64,000 nt of DNA from Lachnospiraceae bacterium (GTDB lineage Bacteria > Bacillota > Clostridia > Lachnospirales > Lachnospiraceae): assembly GCA_024691305.1 (NCBI GenBank), contig JAILNS010000031.1, forward strand, positions 172,475 through 236,474, in the 5' to 3' direction. Each line of letters opens with the position of its first letter. Within the stretch, counting starts at the first letter, position 1. The notes beneath the pieces are model-generated. The model made no database searches. It was not told the origin of the DNA and saw only the letters and a program-made list of their open reading frames with translations. Positions 9,368 to 19,164 of the stretch are shown here, piece after piece. Both the position numbers and the translations under genes were made by a program.

Positions 9368-10294
9368 TCAGCCCTGTATTTTTTCAAGTTCGAATTTACA
9401 TTTTTCAAAGGAATATCTCTCCTGAATATTATCTATGGGAAGTTCCATCGGTTTGGGCTTTATAGTCTTGTCGGAAGCCATATACTGTTTGACCGTCATT
9501 CCCAGGTATTTCTCGAAAGCGGAATTTAAGTATCTGCTGCTGGAAAATCCCGAATCAAGTGCTATATCCAGAATTCCAAGGCTTGAACCGCTGTTTATCA
9601 GACGAAGTGCGTGTTCGAATCTGAAGTGGTTTAAGTAATCCTGAAATGAGAGTCCAAGCATCTCCCTTATCCAATGAGAAAGATAAAACTCCGATAAATG
9701 CTCTTTTTCGGCGAGCATGGACAGCGATATCTTCTCGGTGTAGTGGTTTGCAATGAATTCGGTTATACGGTCCAGACGTCCGGTGTTTATATGCATCGAA
9801 ATGGAGGTCTGTTCGGGGGTTACCGAGAGGTTTGTACCGGTAAGGATCGTATAGAGGATGTTTAGGATTATCGAGGTACACTGGACGTTTTTGTACGGAA
9901 CATCACTGTAATACAGCTCGGCGCACGAAAGCAGGAGTGAGTGTATGCGTCTGTGTACGTTTCCGCTTCTGATTATGTTATTTTGAAACCATACGTGGTC
10001 TAAACCGGTCTCTATCCTTCCGTAGAGTTCTGAAGGTATCTGGAAGACCATCAAAAGATTGTCATTTTCCGTTTTGGTAAAGGAATGGAACTGATAACTG
10101 TTTAAGATATATATGTCATTTGCCTTTAGGCGTATCTGGTCGTTTTGCAGATTTAAGTTGAGCTCCCCTTTAAGCAAGAGCCCTATCTCAAGGTCGTCAT
10201 GTCCGTGCAGCATTCTGGATGTAACCTCTACCATAAAGATCTCGAGGACATTCATATTGGCATGCTGGACTATTTCAAATTCGCTTATGTTCAT
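9368..10294 (-). CDS. AraC-family transcriptional regulator
   Basis: A 308-residue protein with an N-terminal cupin-type sensing domain (about residues 10-150) and a C-terminal double helix-turn-helix (about 190-290; LSMLAEKEHLSEFYLSHW and LDIALDSGFSSSRYLNSAF). It is divergent from xylA with 221 bases between the starts, which suggests it controls xylose or xylan use. The effector is not visible from sequence. Confidence 0.88.
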   Translation of the reverse strand: MNISEFEIVQHANMNVLEIFMVEVTSRMLHGHDDLEIGLLLKGELNLNLQNDQIRLKANDIYILNSYQFHSFTKTENDNLLMVFQIPSELYGRIETGLDHVWFQNNIIRSGNVHRRIHSLLLSCAELYYSDVPYKNVQCTSIILNILYTILTGTNLSVTPEQTSISMHINTGRLDRITEFIANHYTEKISLSMLAEKEHLSEFYLSHWIREMLGLSFQDYLNHFRFEHALRLINSGSSLGILDIALDSGFSSSRYLNSAFEKYLGMTVKQYMASDKTIKPKPMELPIDNIQERYSFEKCKFELEKIQG

Positions 10295-10515
10295 GATATC
10301 AGTCTTTCTGTATGTTTTTTTCGGTAGCGCGTTACCGGCATTTGGCAGATGTCATGGTTTTTTGAGTGCCATGATCCGGAGTCATATACAGTATAGCAAG
10401 AAAATATTCAGATCACAGCAAGATTGTCATTTTTTTTATAAAAAATAATGGCATTATATTATCAATGACGTGGCCGAAAGGTCGTACAAAGCAAACTAAA
10501 GAAAGAGGTGTTTAC
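10295..10515. promoter_or_regulatory. Divergent control region between araC-type gene and xylA
   Basis: The 221-bp region holds a near-perfect palindrome at 10322-10337 (CGGTAGCGCGTTACCG, one mismatch per arm), which has the CG-centred form of LacI-family operators, and an inverted repeat TCATGG-N11-CCATGA at 10352-10374. A possible -10 for xylA is TATATT at 10455-10460, but no good -35 is placed before it, so activation is plausible. The xylA ribosome binding site is AAAGAGGTG at 10502. Confidence 0.4.
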
Positions 10516-11835
10516 ATGAGTGAATTTTTCCCCAGCATCCCCGAAATCAAATTCGAGGGCAAAGACAGCAAAAATCCTTTAGCTTTTAAGTATTATGATG
10601 CCAAGAAGGTCATCATGGGCAAGACAATGGAGGATCATCTCAGTTTTGCAATGGCATGGTGGCATAATCTGTGTGCTACGGGCGTTGATATGTTCGGTGT
10701 AGGTACCGCAGACAAGTCATTCGGTCAGGTTCCCGGAACCATGGAGCATGCCAAGGCTAAAGTGGACGCAGGCGTTGAGTTCATGAAGAAACTCGGTATC
10801 AAGTATTATTGCTTCCATGATGTTGATGTTATTCCCGAAGATCCCGAAGATATCAATGTTACAAATCAGAGACTTGATGAGATCACCGATTATATCCTTG
10901 AAAAGACCAAGGGTACAGATATCAAGTGCTTATGGACCACATGCAACATGTTCAGCAATCCCCGTTTCATGAACGGTGCAGGAAGTTCAAACTCTGCAGA
11001 TGTATGGTGCTTTGCAGCAGCTCAGGCTAAGAAGGGCATTGAGAATGCCGTTAAGCTTGGCGCTAAGGGCTTCGTATTCTGGGGCGGACGTGAAGGTTAT
11101 GAGACACTTCTTAACACTGATATGAAGATGGAGCAGGAGAACATCGCCACACTGTTCACCCTTGCAAGAGATTACGGCCGCAAGATCGGATTTAAGGGAG
11201 ACTTCTATATCGAGCCCAAGCCGAAGGAGCCCATGAAACATCAGTATGATTTTGATGCTGCTACAGCTATCGGTTTCCTTAGAAAGAACGGCCTTGATAA
11301 AGACTTCAAGATGAATATCGAAGCAAACCATGCTACACTTGCAGGACATACTTTCCAGCATGAACTCAGAGTATGTGCGGTTGAAGATATGATGGGTTCT
11401 GTTGATGCCAATATGGGTGATACACTCCTTGGATGGGATACAGACCAGTTCCCTACAAACATCTACGATACAACAATGGCTATGTATGAGATCCTCAAAG
11501 CAGGAGGACTCCGCGGCGGACTCAACTTTGACTCCAAGAACCGTCGTCCTTCCAATACTCCCGAGGATATGTTCTATGCATTCATCGCAGGTATGGATAC
11601 ATTTGCTCTCGGTCTTATCAAGGCAGCCGAGATCATCGAAGACGGCCGTATCGATGAGTTCGTTAAAGAGCGCTATTCAAGTTATGAGAGCGGTATCGGT
11701 AAGCAGATCAGAGAGCGCAGCTTAACTCTTGAGGATGCAGCCGAGTATGCAGCTAAGATGAAGAAACCTGCACTTCCCGGATCAGGCAAGCAGGAATATC
11801 TCGAGTCAGTACTCAATAATATACTCTTTAGCTGA
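10516..11835 (+). CDS. xylA: Xylose isomerase
   Basis: ATG 10516 follows AAAGAGGTG; the open frame to 10465 is not needed. The 439-residue length fits class II xylose isomerases. Signatures are clear: the substrate/metal region [15 protein letters not shown], the metal ligands in [14 protein letters not shown] and [14 protein letters not shown], and the catalytic His region CFHDVDV. The enzyme interconverts D-xylose and D-xylulose. xylB is not in the window. A terminator follows, so it may be monocistronic under the divergent AraC regulator. Confidence 0.97.
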   Translation: MSEFFPSIPEIKFEGKDSKNPLAFKYYDAKKVIMGKTMEDHLSFAMAWWHNLCATGVDMFGVGTADKSFGQVPGTMEHAKAKVDAGVEFMKKLGIKYYCFHDVDVIPEDPEDINVTNQRLDEITDYILEKTKGTDIKCLWTTCNMFSNPRFMNGAGSSNSADVWCFAAAQAKKGIENAVKLGAKGFVFWGGREGYETLLNTDMKMEQENIATLFTLARDYGRKIGFKGDFYIEPKPKEPMKHQYDFDAATAIGFLRKNGLDKDFKMNIEANHATLAGHTFQHELRVCAVEDMMGSVDANMGDTLLGWDTDQFPTNIYDTTMAMYEILKAGGLRGGLNFDSKNRRPSNTPEDMFYAFIAGMDTFALGLIKAAEIIEDGRIDEFVKERYSSYESGIGKQIRERSLTLEDAAEYAAKMKKPALPGSGKQEYLESVLNNILFS

Positions 11836-11883
11836 CATTCAGTTACGGAACTTGACCGTAAAAAATAAAATTCTACATCTGAG

Positions 11884-11912
11884 TCCCCCTGTGTGGTTTT
11901 CATACAGGGGGA
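11884..11912 (+). terminator. Terminator-like hairpin after xylA
   Basis: A 12-bp GC-rich stem (TCCCCCTGTGTG with CATACAGGGGGA, one wobble) around a GTTTT loop. The T tract after it is poor (AATTGTGTT), so it may be partial. Confidence 0.6.
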
Positions 11913-11984
11913 ATTGTGTTATAAATATATATAGGTGTAAGGTTAAACCTACAGTAAAATAAGGAAATGTCAGGGAGGTTTGTT

Positions 11985-13697
11985 ATGAAGGTTTATCTTA
12001 ATCAGGTTGGTTTTTACCCCGAAGATGATAAGAGAGCGGTATTTGATCACGATGCAAAAGAGTATGATGTGGTCGATGAAAAAGGTAATTCCGTATTCCA
12101 TGGAAGCGTTTCTCATTTCGGTACAGACGAGATATCCGGAGACGATACATATACAGCGGACTTCAGCGCTTTGAAAACAGAGGGGAAATACCGTATAAAG
12201 TCAGGTGATGTCATCTCTTCAGCTTTTACGGTATCTTCAAATGTATATGACAAACTGATGAAGGATATATGCAAATGCTTTTATTATCTAAGATGCGGAG
12301 ATGCTCTGGATAAGGAATATGCCGGGGTATATTATCATGAGCCTTGTCATATGACCAAAGCCGCGATATATAATCCGGATTTTGATCCCGGCGACGAAAA
12401 GGATATGATAGATGTTTCCGGCGGATGGCATGATGCAGGAGACTTCGGAAGATATTCCACGGCAGGAGCGGTTGCTCTGGCACATCTTCTTTACGGTATA
12501 AGGTTCTTTGATAACCTGCTTGACGTGGAATTTGATATTCCCAAGGTTAAGTGTGAGCGAAATGACAGAAACCAAAGTTCCGGCAAAGATGCAACACTTC
12601 CCGATATCCTGGCTGAAGCCAAGGTTGAACTTGATTTTCTTCTTAAGATGCAAAGGGAAGACGGTGGAGTGTGGCATAAGGTAACAACCCAGTATCATGC
12701 GCCTTTCCAGATGCCTGAGGATGATCACGGACAGCTTTTCTTATATAATGTTTCATCCATGGCAACAGCTGATATGGCTGCCATCTGTGCACTGGCCTAC
12801 ACTGTTTATGTGAATTATGATAAAATTTATGCAGACAGATTACTTGCCGCAGCACATAGATCTTATGAGTGGTTAAATAACAACCAGGATTCCGTGCTCT
12901 TTTCCAATCCCGCCAATTCAGGCACCGGCGATTATACGGAAGCCGAGGATATTTCAAACAGATACTGGGCGGCTGCATCAATGTATGAAACGACAGGCGA
13001 TAAGAAATATCTTGAGGATGCATCTAAATATAAGGCCGAACTTGAAGACTTTGATAAAAAAGCAAAGAACTCCGGAAATCACGGATATATCAGTGCCAAA
13101 GCCGGATGTCTTGTGGGAATGGGATGGGCCGAAGTAGGAGGCCTTGGATCACTTTCTCTTTTGCTTAAAAAAGAAGATAATGAGCTGACTTCCGATATAA
13201 GGAAGGCGTTTTGTGAAGAAGCCGACAGGCTGTGTAAGAGTGCAGCAAAGAACGGATTTATGCTGTGCATGGACAAGGATGATTTTATCTGGGGTTCCAA
13301 TATGGAACTTCTTAAGTATCTGATGATATTGACTGTTACCGATAAGACGGATCCTGATCCAAAATACAAGCCTGTTATCCGTGCGGGAATTGATTATCTG
13401 CTTGGTTGTAACAGTATGGATACAAGCTATGTAACGGGTAACGGTGATAAAGCGTACAAGCATCCGCATCTTCGTCCTACTGCGACCGATGGGATCGATG
13501 AGCCATGGCCCGGCCTTGTTTCGGGAGGTCCCAACAGAGGTCTTCAGGATGAGCGTGCAAGCAAACTGCCTAAAGATCTGCCACCCATGAAATGCTATTT
13601 GGATCATGAGGATTGCTATTCACTCAATGAGATCACTATCTATTGGAATTCACCTCTTGTATTTGTCCTTGCAGGGATCATGAATGGCGGCAGATGA
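11985..13697 (+). CDS. Cytoplasmic glycoside hydrolase family 9 (cellodextrinase-type)
   Basis: Start ATG 11985, after CAGGGAGG; 570 residues. An N-terminal Ig-like CelD_N domain (about 1-85) precedes the GH9 (alpha/alpha)6 barrel. Catalytic positions are visible: Asp150 and Asp153 in GGWHDAGD and the general acid Glu549 in NEITIYWN. There is no signal peptide, dockerin or carbohydrate-binding module, so it should act inside the cell on imported cello- or xylo-oligosaccharides, as the intracellular Butyrivibrio cellodextrinase does. Placement after xylA supports a role in plant polysaccharide use. Confidence 0.9.
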   Translation: MKVYLNQVGFYPEDDKRAVFDHDAKEYDVVDEKGNSVFHGSVSHFGTDEISGDDTYTADFSALKTEGKYRIKSGDVISSAFTVSSNVYDKLMKDICKCFYYLRCGDALDKEYAGVYYHEPCHMTKAAIYNPDFDPGDEKDMIDVSGGWHDAGDFGRYSTAGAVALAHLLYGIRFFDNLLDVEFDIPKVKCERNDRNQSSGKDATLPDILAEAKVELDFLLKMQREDGGVWHKVTTQYHAPFQMPEDDHGQLFLYNVSSMATADMAAICALAYTVYVNYDKIYADRLLAAAHRSYEWLNNNQDSVLFSNPANSGTGDYTEAEDISNRYWAAASMYETTGDKKYLEDASKYKAELEDFDKKAKNSGNHGYISAKAGCLVGMGWAEVGGLGSLSLLLKKEDNELTSDIRKAFCEEADRLCKSAAKNGFMLCMDKDDFIWGSNMELLKYLMILTVTDKTDPDPKYKPVIRAGIDYLLGCNSMDTSYVTGNGDKAYKHPHLRPTATDGIDEPWPGLVSGGPNRGLQDERASKLPKDLPPMKCYLDHEDCYSLNEITIYWNSPLVFVLAGIMNGGR

Positions 13698-13773
13698 GTG
13701 CGTGGCTCCCGGGAGGAAGCTACAGGTTGACGTGAATCGAGAACCACAAGTTGACATAACAAGGAGGCTAAAT

Positions 13774-14166
13774 ATGAAAGTAGCGATAACTTACGAGAAC
13801 GGACTACTTTTTCCGCATTTTGGAAGAACACCTGCATTCAAGCTATATGATGTTGAAAACGGAACGGTTACGGAAAGCAGGGTAGTGGAAACGGGTGAAA
13901 CCGGGCACGGTGCACTTGTAGGAATGCTTCAGGAACTCGGAGCCGAAGTACTTATATGCGGTGGTATCGGTGGCGGTGCCATAGCTGCCATGAATGAGAC
14001 TGACATCAAAGTTTATGCCGGTGCAGCAGGCGATGCTGATGAGCTTATACAGGATTATATAAACGGAACCTTGCCGGAAAACGGCGACGCTACCTGCGAT
14101 CATCACGATCACGAACATGAAGGTCACACAGATCATGACTGCGGACACGGAGGATGTCATCATTAA
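13774..14166 (+). CDS. NifX/NifB-type dinitrogenase cofactor-like protein with His-rich tail
   Basis: ATG 13774 follows AAGGAGG; the upstream frame overlaps GH9 and is not used. The first about 105 residues form the NifX/NafY-type ribonuclease-H-like fold (GHGALVGMLQELGAEVLICGGIGGG) that binds iron-sulfur or metal cofactors. The tail, about residues 108-130, has eleven His and two Cys and should bind metal. No nitrogenase genes are near; stand-alone members in anaerobes are of unknown role, possibly iron-sulfur or metal handling. Confidence 0.82.
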   Translation: MKVAITYENGLLFPHFGRTPAFKLYDVENGTVTESRVVETGETGHGALVGMLQELGAEVLICGGIGGGAIAAMNETDIKVYAGAAGDADELIQDYINGTLPENGDATCDHHDHEHEGHTDHDCGHGGCHH

Positions 14167-14179
14167 GGGGATTTAAGAC

Positions 14180-14896
14180 ATGCATGAATTTTACTTGAAG
14201 AATAAAGCCCGATACAAAAAAAGCGCAGATAAGATGCTGCGTTTTGCGGCACCTGAACTTGAAAAGATCACAAACAGATCATATTCGGAAGTGTTTGATG
14301 AAATATGGAAACATTACGAAAGCAATATGCTTGAAAACTTCCCGTATATAGGAGGAGACGAAGTAAGCGGTACCGGTAATCTGACAGGTGCATATACTTA
14401 CGTTTCGATGGGAGAAGTGCTTAAGAGATATGGAGTTTCCGTAGAAGATTCCGCACATATCATGGTCCTGTCATATGAGAGAAAGACAGAAAAGATTCCC
14501 CGTATAGTGCGAAAGATCATGGTAAAACTTTTTATCAAACCTAAACTGTTAAACCGGATATTCCTCAAAAAAGATGCAAAGAATGCTGCCAATGCGGCAA
14601 AGAACCCCGGCAGTTTTGTAACACAGACTCAGATCCCACCGGAAGAAGGATATCAGTTCAGTTATCACAATCTTTACTGTCCTTTATCCGAGTTTGCTCA
14701 TAAATACGGATATGAGGAATATATGCCGTATCTTTGCAACCTTGATTATGTTATGTTTGGCGTACTCGGTGCACCGCTGTACCGTGAACATACTGTTTTT
14801 TCGGATGGAGATTATTGTGATTTCAAACTGAATACTCAGGCTAAGCCAATGCCATACTGGCCGCCTGTGTTTTTGCAGGGGAGGGGATTTAAATAG
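14180..14896 (+). CDS. L-2-amino-thiazoline-4-carboxylic acid hydrolase family protein
   Basis: 238 residues matching the ATC-hydrolase family (PF14196), including the C-terminal HNLYCPLSEFAHKYGYEEY and CNLDYVMFG segments. The named activity opens a thiazoline ring toward L-cysteine, but most family members are uncharacterised. It begins 14 bases after the NifX-like gene and is probably co-transcribed with the iron-sulfur aldo/keto reductase that follows. Confidence 0.75.
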   Translation: MHEFYLKNKARYKKSADKMLRFAAPELEKITNRSYSEVFDEIWKHYESNMLENFPYIGGDEVSGTGNLTGAYTYVSMGEVLKRYGVSVEDSAHIMVLSYERKTEKIPRIVRKIMVKLFIKPKLLNRIFLKKDAKNAANAAKNPGSFVTQTQIPPEEGYQFSYHNLYCPLSEFAHKYGYEEYMPYLCNLDYVMFGVLGAPLYREHTVFSDGDYCDFKLNTQAKPMPYWPPVFLQGRGFK

Positions 14897-14921
14897 AACC
14901 TGCCTTTTATAGGAGTAAGAA

Positions 14922-16031
14922 ATGAACAGAAAACTCGGATTTGGAACTATGCGTCTGCCACTTATCAAAGCAGATGATCCCACAGCCATAGACATAGAGG
15001 AGTTTAAACAGATGGCGGATATCTTTATTGAACGCGGATTCAACTATTTTGATACCGCATATCCTTATCACGGGGAAAAATCCGAGGATGCCTTAAGGCA
15101 GGCGGTTATAGAGAGGTTTAGCAGAGAGTCGCTTATAATTGCGGATAAGATGCCTATACTTCGTGTCAAGTCAACCGAAGATTATCAAAGATTTTTTGAT
15201 GATCAGATAAGACGGTGTGGCGTTGATTATTTTGATTATTATCTGCTCCATAATCTTGGCAGGGATCGCTATATAAATACAAAGAAATTCGGCGGTTTTG
15301 AGTTTATAAGTGAACTTAAGAAAAAAGGCCATGTAAGGAACATAGGGTTTTCCTTCCATGATGATGCGGATACTCTTGATATGATCTTAAATGAGCATCC
15401 GGAAGTTGATTTTGTACAGCTCCAGATCAACTATCTTGACTGGGAAGATGCTGTCGCACAGTCCGGGAAATGCTATGCTACTGCAGTTAAGCATGGCAAG
15501 AGGGTATTTGTAATGGAGCCGGTAAAAGGCGGAACACTTGCCAGGCTTCCCGAGGAAGCCATGAAGCTTTTTACTGATTTCTACGGTACGGATGTAACTC
15601 CTGCATCCCTTGCCGTAAGATATGCAGCTTCTCTTGAAAATGTAGATATAGTCCTTAGCGGAATGAGCGATCTTGTGCAGTTAAAAGACAATACTTCCTA
15701 TATGCAGGAATTTAAACCCTTATCGGATGAAGAAGCATCTTGCGCAAAACAGATCGCGGCGGTTCTTCGCAGGGCAATAAAGATACCGTGTACAAGCTGC
15801 AGATACTGTATGGAAGAGTGTCCCAAAAACATCAATATCCCCGATTATTTCGGCTTACTCAATCTTCATGCAGTGACCGGACAAAAAACCAATATGTACT
15901 ATGAGAGGTTTTCCATGAATCACGGTAAGGCTTCGGAGTGTCTAAAGTGCGGTCTGTGCGAAAAGATCTGTCCTCAGCATATTTCGATCAGAGAGGGGCT
16001 GGAGGAATTTGCCGCTCTTTATGAAAACTGA
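14922..16031 (+). CDS. Aldo/keto reductase with C-terminal 4Fe-4S domain
   Basis: 369 residues: an aldo/keto reductase barrel (about 1-270) starting with LGFGTMRLP and containing the catalytic Asp/Tyr region FDTAYPYHGEKSE, followed by two ferredoxin-like clusters (CTSCRYCMEECP near residue 290 and CLKCGLCEKICP near 340). This fused form is common in Clostridia. The iron-sulfur part suggests electron exchange with ferredoxin rather than simple NADPH use. Confidence 0.88.
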   Translation: MNRKLGFGTMRLPLIKADDPTAIDIEEFKQMADIFIERGFNYFDTAYPYHGEKSEDALRQAVIERFSRESLIIADKMPILRVKSTEDYQRFFDDQIRRCGVDYFDYYLLHNLGRDRYINTKKFGGFEFISELKKKGHVRNIGFSFHDDADTLDMILNEHPEVDFVQLQINYLDWEDAVAQSGKCYATAVKHGKRVFVMEPVKGGTLARLPEEAMKLFTDFYGTDVTPASLAVRYAASLENVDIVLSGMSDLVQLKDNTSYMQEFKPLSDEEASCAKQIAAVLRRAIKIPCTSCRYCMEECPKNINIPDYFGLLNLHAVTGQKTNMYYERFSMNHGKASECLKCGLCEKICPQHISIREGLEEFAALYEN

Positions 16032-16107
16032 CCGGTAAATATGTTTCTGTACATCTTATAGGACATCTTATCATTTATGCTGACAACATTAGAAAAGGCT
16101 TAAGAAT

Positions 16108-17460
16108 ATGCAAAACACGAATAATGAACATGAAAATGCACAACGATCAGACATTACGCAGACAAATGCGAAACAGTCAAATCCCAGGGCACTAATTCCG
16201 ATCGCACTTTTTTTGATACTTTATCTTGGGAACGGGATTTATTTTGAATACATTAATCCGGCGGAAGGACAAATGGGATTTTATGTTGTTTCGGTAGTGC
16301 TTGCATTTACAATTGCGCTTATAGCCGCTTTTATTCAAAACAGAGGCCGTACGTTTGATGAAAAGATCCATATATGTGCGGAAGGGATCGGCGATGACAA
16401 TATCGTTACAATGCTGTTTATATTTATACTTGCGGGTGCATTCAGCGGTATAGCCAAAGAAGCCGGAGGAGCCGCAAGTACGGCCAACATGCTATTAAAC
16501 ATTATTCCGGCCAGGTTTGCGATACCGGGACTCTTTCTTATAGCCTGCCTTATATCTATGGCTATGGGAACAAGCGTCGGTACGATATCAGTTATTGTCC
16601 CTATAGCCTGTGCCATATCAGAAGGCGGTGATCTGTCACTTCCTCTGTGCGTAGGTGTTGTGGTCGGCGGAGCGATGTTCGGAGACAATCTTTCTTTTAT
16701 CTCCGATACGACCATTGCGGCTACGAAGACACAGGGAGTTGCGATGAAGGACAAGTTCCGCACGAATATCTATGTAGCACTTCCGGCAGCCGTCATAACC
16801 CTCGTGATACTTGCGGTATATGCGGTCATAAGTAACGGTGCGGCGGTAGGAGAGTTTGAATTTAATATCTGGCAGGCACTTCCGTACTTTATAGTGCTTA
16901 TCATGTCGATACTGGGGATAAATGTGTTTTTGGTACTGATAGTCGGGATCATACTGTTCATACCGATCGGTATGCTTACCGGTTCACTCGGATATGCTTC
17001 GGCACTTTCATCGATAGGTTCGGGAATATCGGGTATGTTTGAGACCATGATAGTTACTATCCTTGTCGCATCGGTAGCAGCACTTATGCGGGATAACGGA
17101 GGATTCGAAGCTATACTTTCACTTATCAGGAAAAAAGCCGACTCTAAACGTGGCGGTATGACGGGGATCGCTCTGCTTACGGCATTTATGGATATAGCTA
17201 CTGCCAATAATACCGTGGCTATTGTTGTAGCTGCACCCATAGCAAAAGATATAAGTAATGAGTATGATGTGGAACCAAGAAAGGTAGCTTCACTGCTTGA
17301 TACATGTTCATGTATAATGCAGGGGATCATACCCTACGGAGCCCAGCTTCTTGTTGCATCCAATATAGCAAAACTGCCGAGCTTTAATCTGATCCCGTTC
17401 CTGATATATCCTTTCATACTTGCGGTTTTTGTTATAATTTCGATAGTCAGAGAGAAGTAG
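16108..17460 (+). CDS. NhaC-family Na+/H+ antiporter-like membrane protein
   Basis: 450 residues, about eleven to twelve membrane segments after a polar, Asn/Gln-rich N-terminus of about 30 residues. Segments such as GAFSGIAKEAGGAASTANM, MAMGTSVGTISVIVPIA and GAMFGDNLSFISDTTIAA match the NhaC/YqkI group, whose members exchange sodium for protons or amino acid-related acids such as malate/lactate. The exact substrate is not predictable. Confidence 0.85.
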   Translation: MQNTNNEHENAQRSDITQTNAKQSNPRALIPIALFLILYLGNGIYFEYINPAEGQMGFYVVSVVLAFTIALIAAFIQNRGRTFDEKIHICAEGIGDDNIVTMLFIFILAGAFSGIAKEAGGAASTANMLLNIIPARFAIPGLFLIACLISMAMGTSVGTISVIVPIACAISEGGDLSLPLCVGVVVGGAMFGDNLSFISDTTIAATKTQGVAMKDKFRTNIYVALPAAVITLVILAVYAVISNGAAVGEFEFNIWQALPYFIVLIMSILGINVFLVLIVGIILFIPIGMLTGSLGYASALSSIGSGISGMFETMIVTILVASVAALMRDNGGFEAILSLIRKKADSKRGGMTGIALLTAFMDIATANNTVAIVVAAPIAKDISNEYDVEPRKVASLLDTCSCIMQGIIPYGAQLLVASNIAKLPSFNLIPFLIYPFILAVFVIISIVREK

Positions 17461-17495
17461 GATATTTACTAAAATAGATATTAGTGAGGTAAGAA

Positions 17496-18170
17496 ATGCT
17501 GTCTGATAAAAAAGGAAATGTATTGTTTAAATATGTACCGGATTATGTGATCTTTGACCTGGAGACGACCGGTGTATCCTGTGAAAAAGATGAGGTTGTT
17601 GAGATATCAGCGGTCAAGGTTTTAGGCGGAGAAGCAGTCGATGAGTTTTCAACGCTTGTAAATCCCGGTATGCATATTCCTAAGGAGGCAAGTGCAGTCA
17701 ATAATATTACCGATGACATGGTAAAGGACTGTCCGCACTTTGAAGAAGCACTCTCCATGTTTATGGATTTTGCAGGAAGTCTGCCTTTAGTAGGACATAA
17801 TATAATCAGGTTCGATATCAAGTTCCTGTACCGTGATGCATGGAAATTCTGGGGTAAAACACCGGATAATGATCTGATAGATACTCTCGATATTGCTAAT
17901 GTATTTTTACCGAACCTTGAACATCACAGACTTACGGATCTTGCAGAATACTATGGGATAAGTCCCGACGGTGCACACAGAGCTCTGTTTGACTGCCGTA
18001 TGAACCGGAAGGTCTTTGAGTGTCTGAAAGAGGAAATTGCCAATCCTTCTCCTGATGTTAAGAAGTGTCCGGAATGCGGTAATTATATGGTAAAGAGAAA
18101 GGGAAAGTATGGTCCCTTCTGGGGTTGTAGGAGTTATCCTGATTGCAGATATACTATAAAGATCAGATGA
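17496..18170 (+). CDS. DnaQ-type 3'-5' exonuclease with C-terminal topoisomerase zinc ribbon
   Basis: 224 residues. The exonuclease domain (about 10-180) has ExoI FDLETTG, ExoII VGHNIIRFDIKF and ExoIII HRALFDCRM, the DEDDh pattern of DnaQ and PolC. The C-terminus carries a topoisomerase I-type zinc finger (CPECGNYMVKRKGKYG, then GCRSYPDC), which should bind single-stranded DNA. This exonuclease plus zinc ribbon layout suggests DNA repair or RNA/DNA trimming rather than replicative proofreading. Confidence 0.88.
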   Translation: MLSDKKGNVLFKYVPDYVIFDLETTGVSCEKDEVVEISAVKVLGGEAVDEFSTLVNPGMHIPKEASAVNNITDDMVKDCPHFEEALSMFMDFAGSLPLVGHNIIRFDIKFLYRDAWKFWGKTPDNDLIDTLDIANVFLPNLEHHRLTDLAEYYGISPDGAHRALFDCRMNRKVFECLKEEIANPSPDVKKCPECGNYMVKRKGKYGPFWGCRSYPDCRYTIKIR

Positions 18171-18196
18171 TATCAGGTTATAAATATGGACATAAT

Positions 18197-18223
18197 GGGG
18201 TGGTTACGTTTCGTAACTGCCCC
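18197..18223 (+). terminator. Hairpin after the exonuclease gene
   Basis: A 12-bp stem (GGGGTGGTTACG with CGTAACTGCCCC, two G-T wobbles) with a 3-base loop. It is followed by TCTTGCATTAT rather than a T run, so it could be a weak terminator or a 5' leader element for the next gene. Confidence 0.45.
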
Positions 18224-18315
18224 TCTTGCATTATCCCCATATACACATATACAATTAGACCATCAGAGTCGACGCTGATTCCGGTCCGAAAGAAGGACCA
18301 AAGCAGGAGAAGACA

Positions 18316-18804
18316 GTGGATAATAAAGACGAGATGATCCTGGATCTTATAAAAGGGAATGCGCGAATGTCATATAAGGACATAGGCGATGCCATAGGAA
18401 TATCCAGAGTGGCAGCCATGAAACGCATCCGCAAACTCGAAGATTCAGGGATCATAAGGGGCTATAACACCTATATAGACAGACCGGAGGAGAACACGAT
18501 CATCATTGATATCGTGACTAAACCCGGAAGACTTGATGATACGGTTGAATACCTCGCTACTCGTACAGCTTTTGTCCGTCAGATATATAAGACTACCAAG
18601 GAAAACCATATTCATCTGGTAGCGGTATCGGATGATCTGTCCAACCTGCAGTATTTACTTAGGATGATCCGGACTGCATGTAAGGATGATATCGAAAATA
18701 TCACCTGCCATGGAGTTAAAGAGGTCATCAAGGATGTATACGGAGGGATCAGATATGTCAAACGAGACCAAACAGACTCTGCAGGGGATAATGGAACAAC
18801 TTGA
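18316..18804 (+). CDS. Lrp/AsnC-type transcriptional regulator
   Basis: 162 residues from a GTG start after CAGGAGA. Residues 1-50 are a winged helix-turn-helix of the Lrp type (MSYKDIGDAIGISRVAAMKR IRKL region). The rest resembles a shortened RAM effector domain. Its last 50 bases overlap the next gene in another frame, so the two are tightly coupled. The neighbour is a stand-alone RNA polymerase alpha-CTD protein, which makes a joint role in transcription likely. Confidence 0.75.
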   Translation: MDNKDEMILDLIKGNARMSYKDIGDAIGISRVAAMKRIRKLEDSGIIRGYNTYIDRPEENTIIIDIVTKPGRLDDTVEYLATRTAFVRQIYKTTKENHIHLVAVSDDLSNLQYLLRMIRTACKDDIENITCHGVKEVIKDVYGGIRYVKRDQTDSAGDNGTT

Positions 18805-19126
18805 TGGGGTAAGCCTTCATCATAAAAAAGGGGCCAGATTTAATTTTCCTATCTATTATAACAAAGAACTGGAACAGACTCCGATAGATGCTCTTGACCT
18901 TAGTGTAAGGGCATATAATTGCTTAAAACGTGCGGGGTTTGATCATATCGGTGAACTGGCTTTGGCCACTTCAGACGGCGATATTTTAAAGAAGATCAGA
19001 AACTGCGGTACCAAATCCGCTAACGAGATCATGGAGCATATGTTCATTTATCAATATGAGATCTTAAGTCCGGAGAAAAAGAAAAAATTCTTAAAAGATG
19101 TCATCATGATGAACCAAAGGTTGTGA
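18755..19126 (+). CDS. Stand-alone RNA polymerase alpha C-terminal domain-like protein
   Basis: The start is ATG 18755, seven bases after GGAGGG (18742-18747) inside the upstream gene; 123 residues. Residues about 40-100 match the alpha-CTD helix-hairpin-helix fold: TPIDALDLSVRAYNCLKRAG, then IGEL, then KIRNCGTKSANEI. In RNA polymerase this domain binds UP elements and activators. Here there is no N-terminal assembly domain, so it cannot replace RpoA; it could bind DNA or compete for activators. Flanking segments are basic and unassigned. Overlaps the Lrp-like gene by 50 bases. Confidence 0.75.
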   Translation: MSNETKQTLQGIMEQLDGVSLHHKKGARFNFPIYYNKELEQTPIDALDLSVRAYNCLKRAGFDHIGELALATSDGDILKKIRNCGTKSANEIMEHMFIYQYEILSPEKKKKFLKDVIMMNQRL

Positions 19127-19164
19127 AGAGTAATGTATTTAACGCAAGGTGATCGGTGTTTAAC

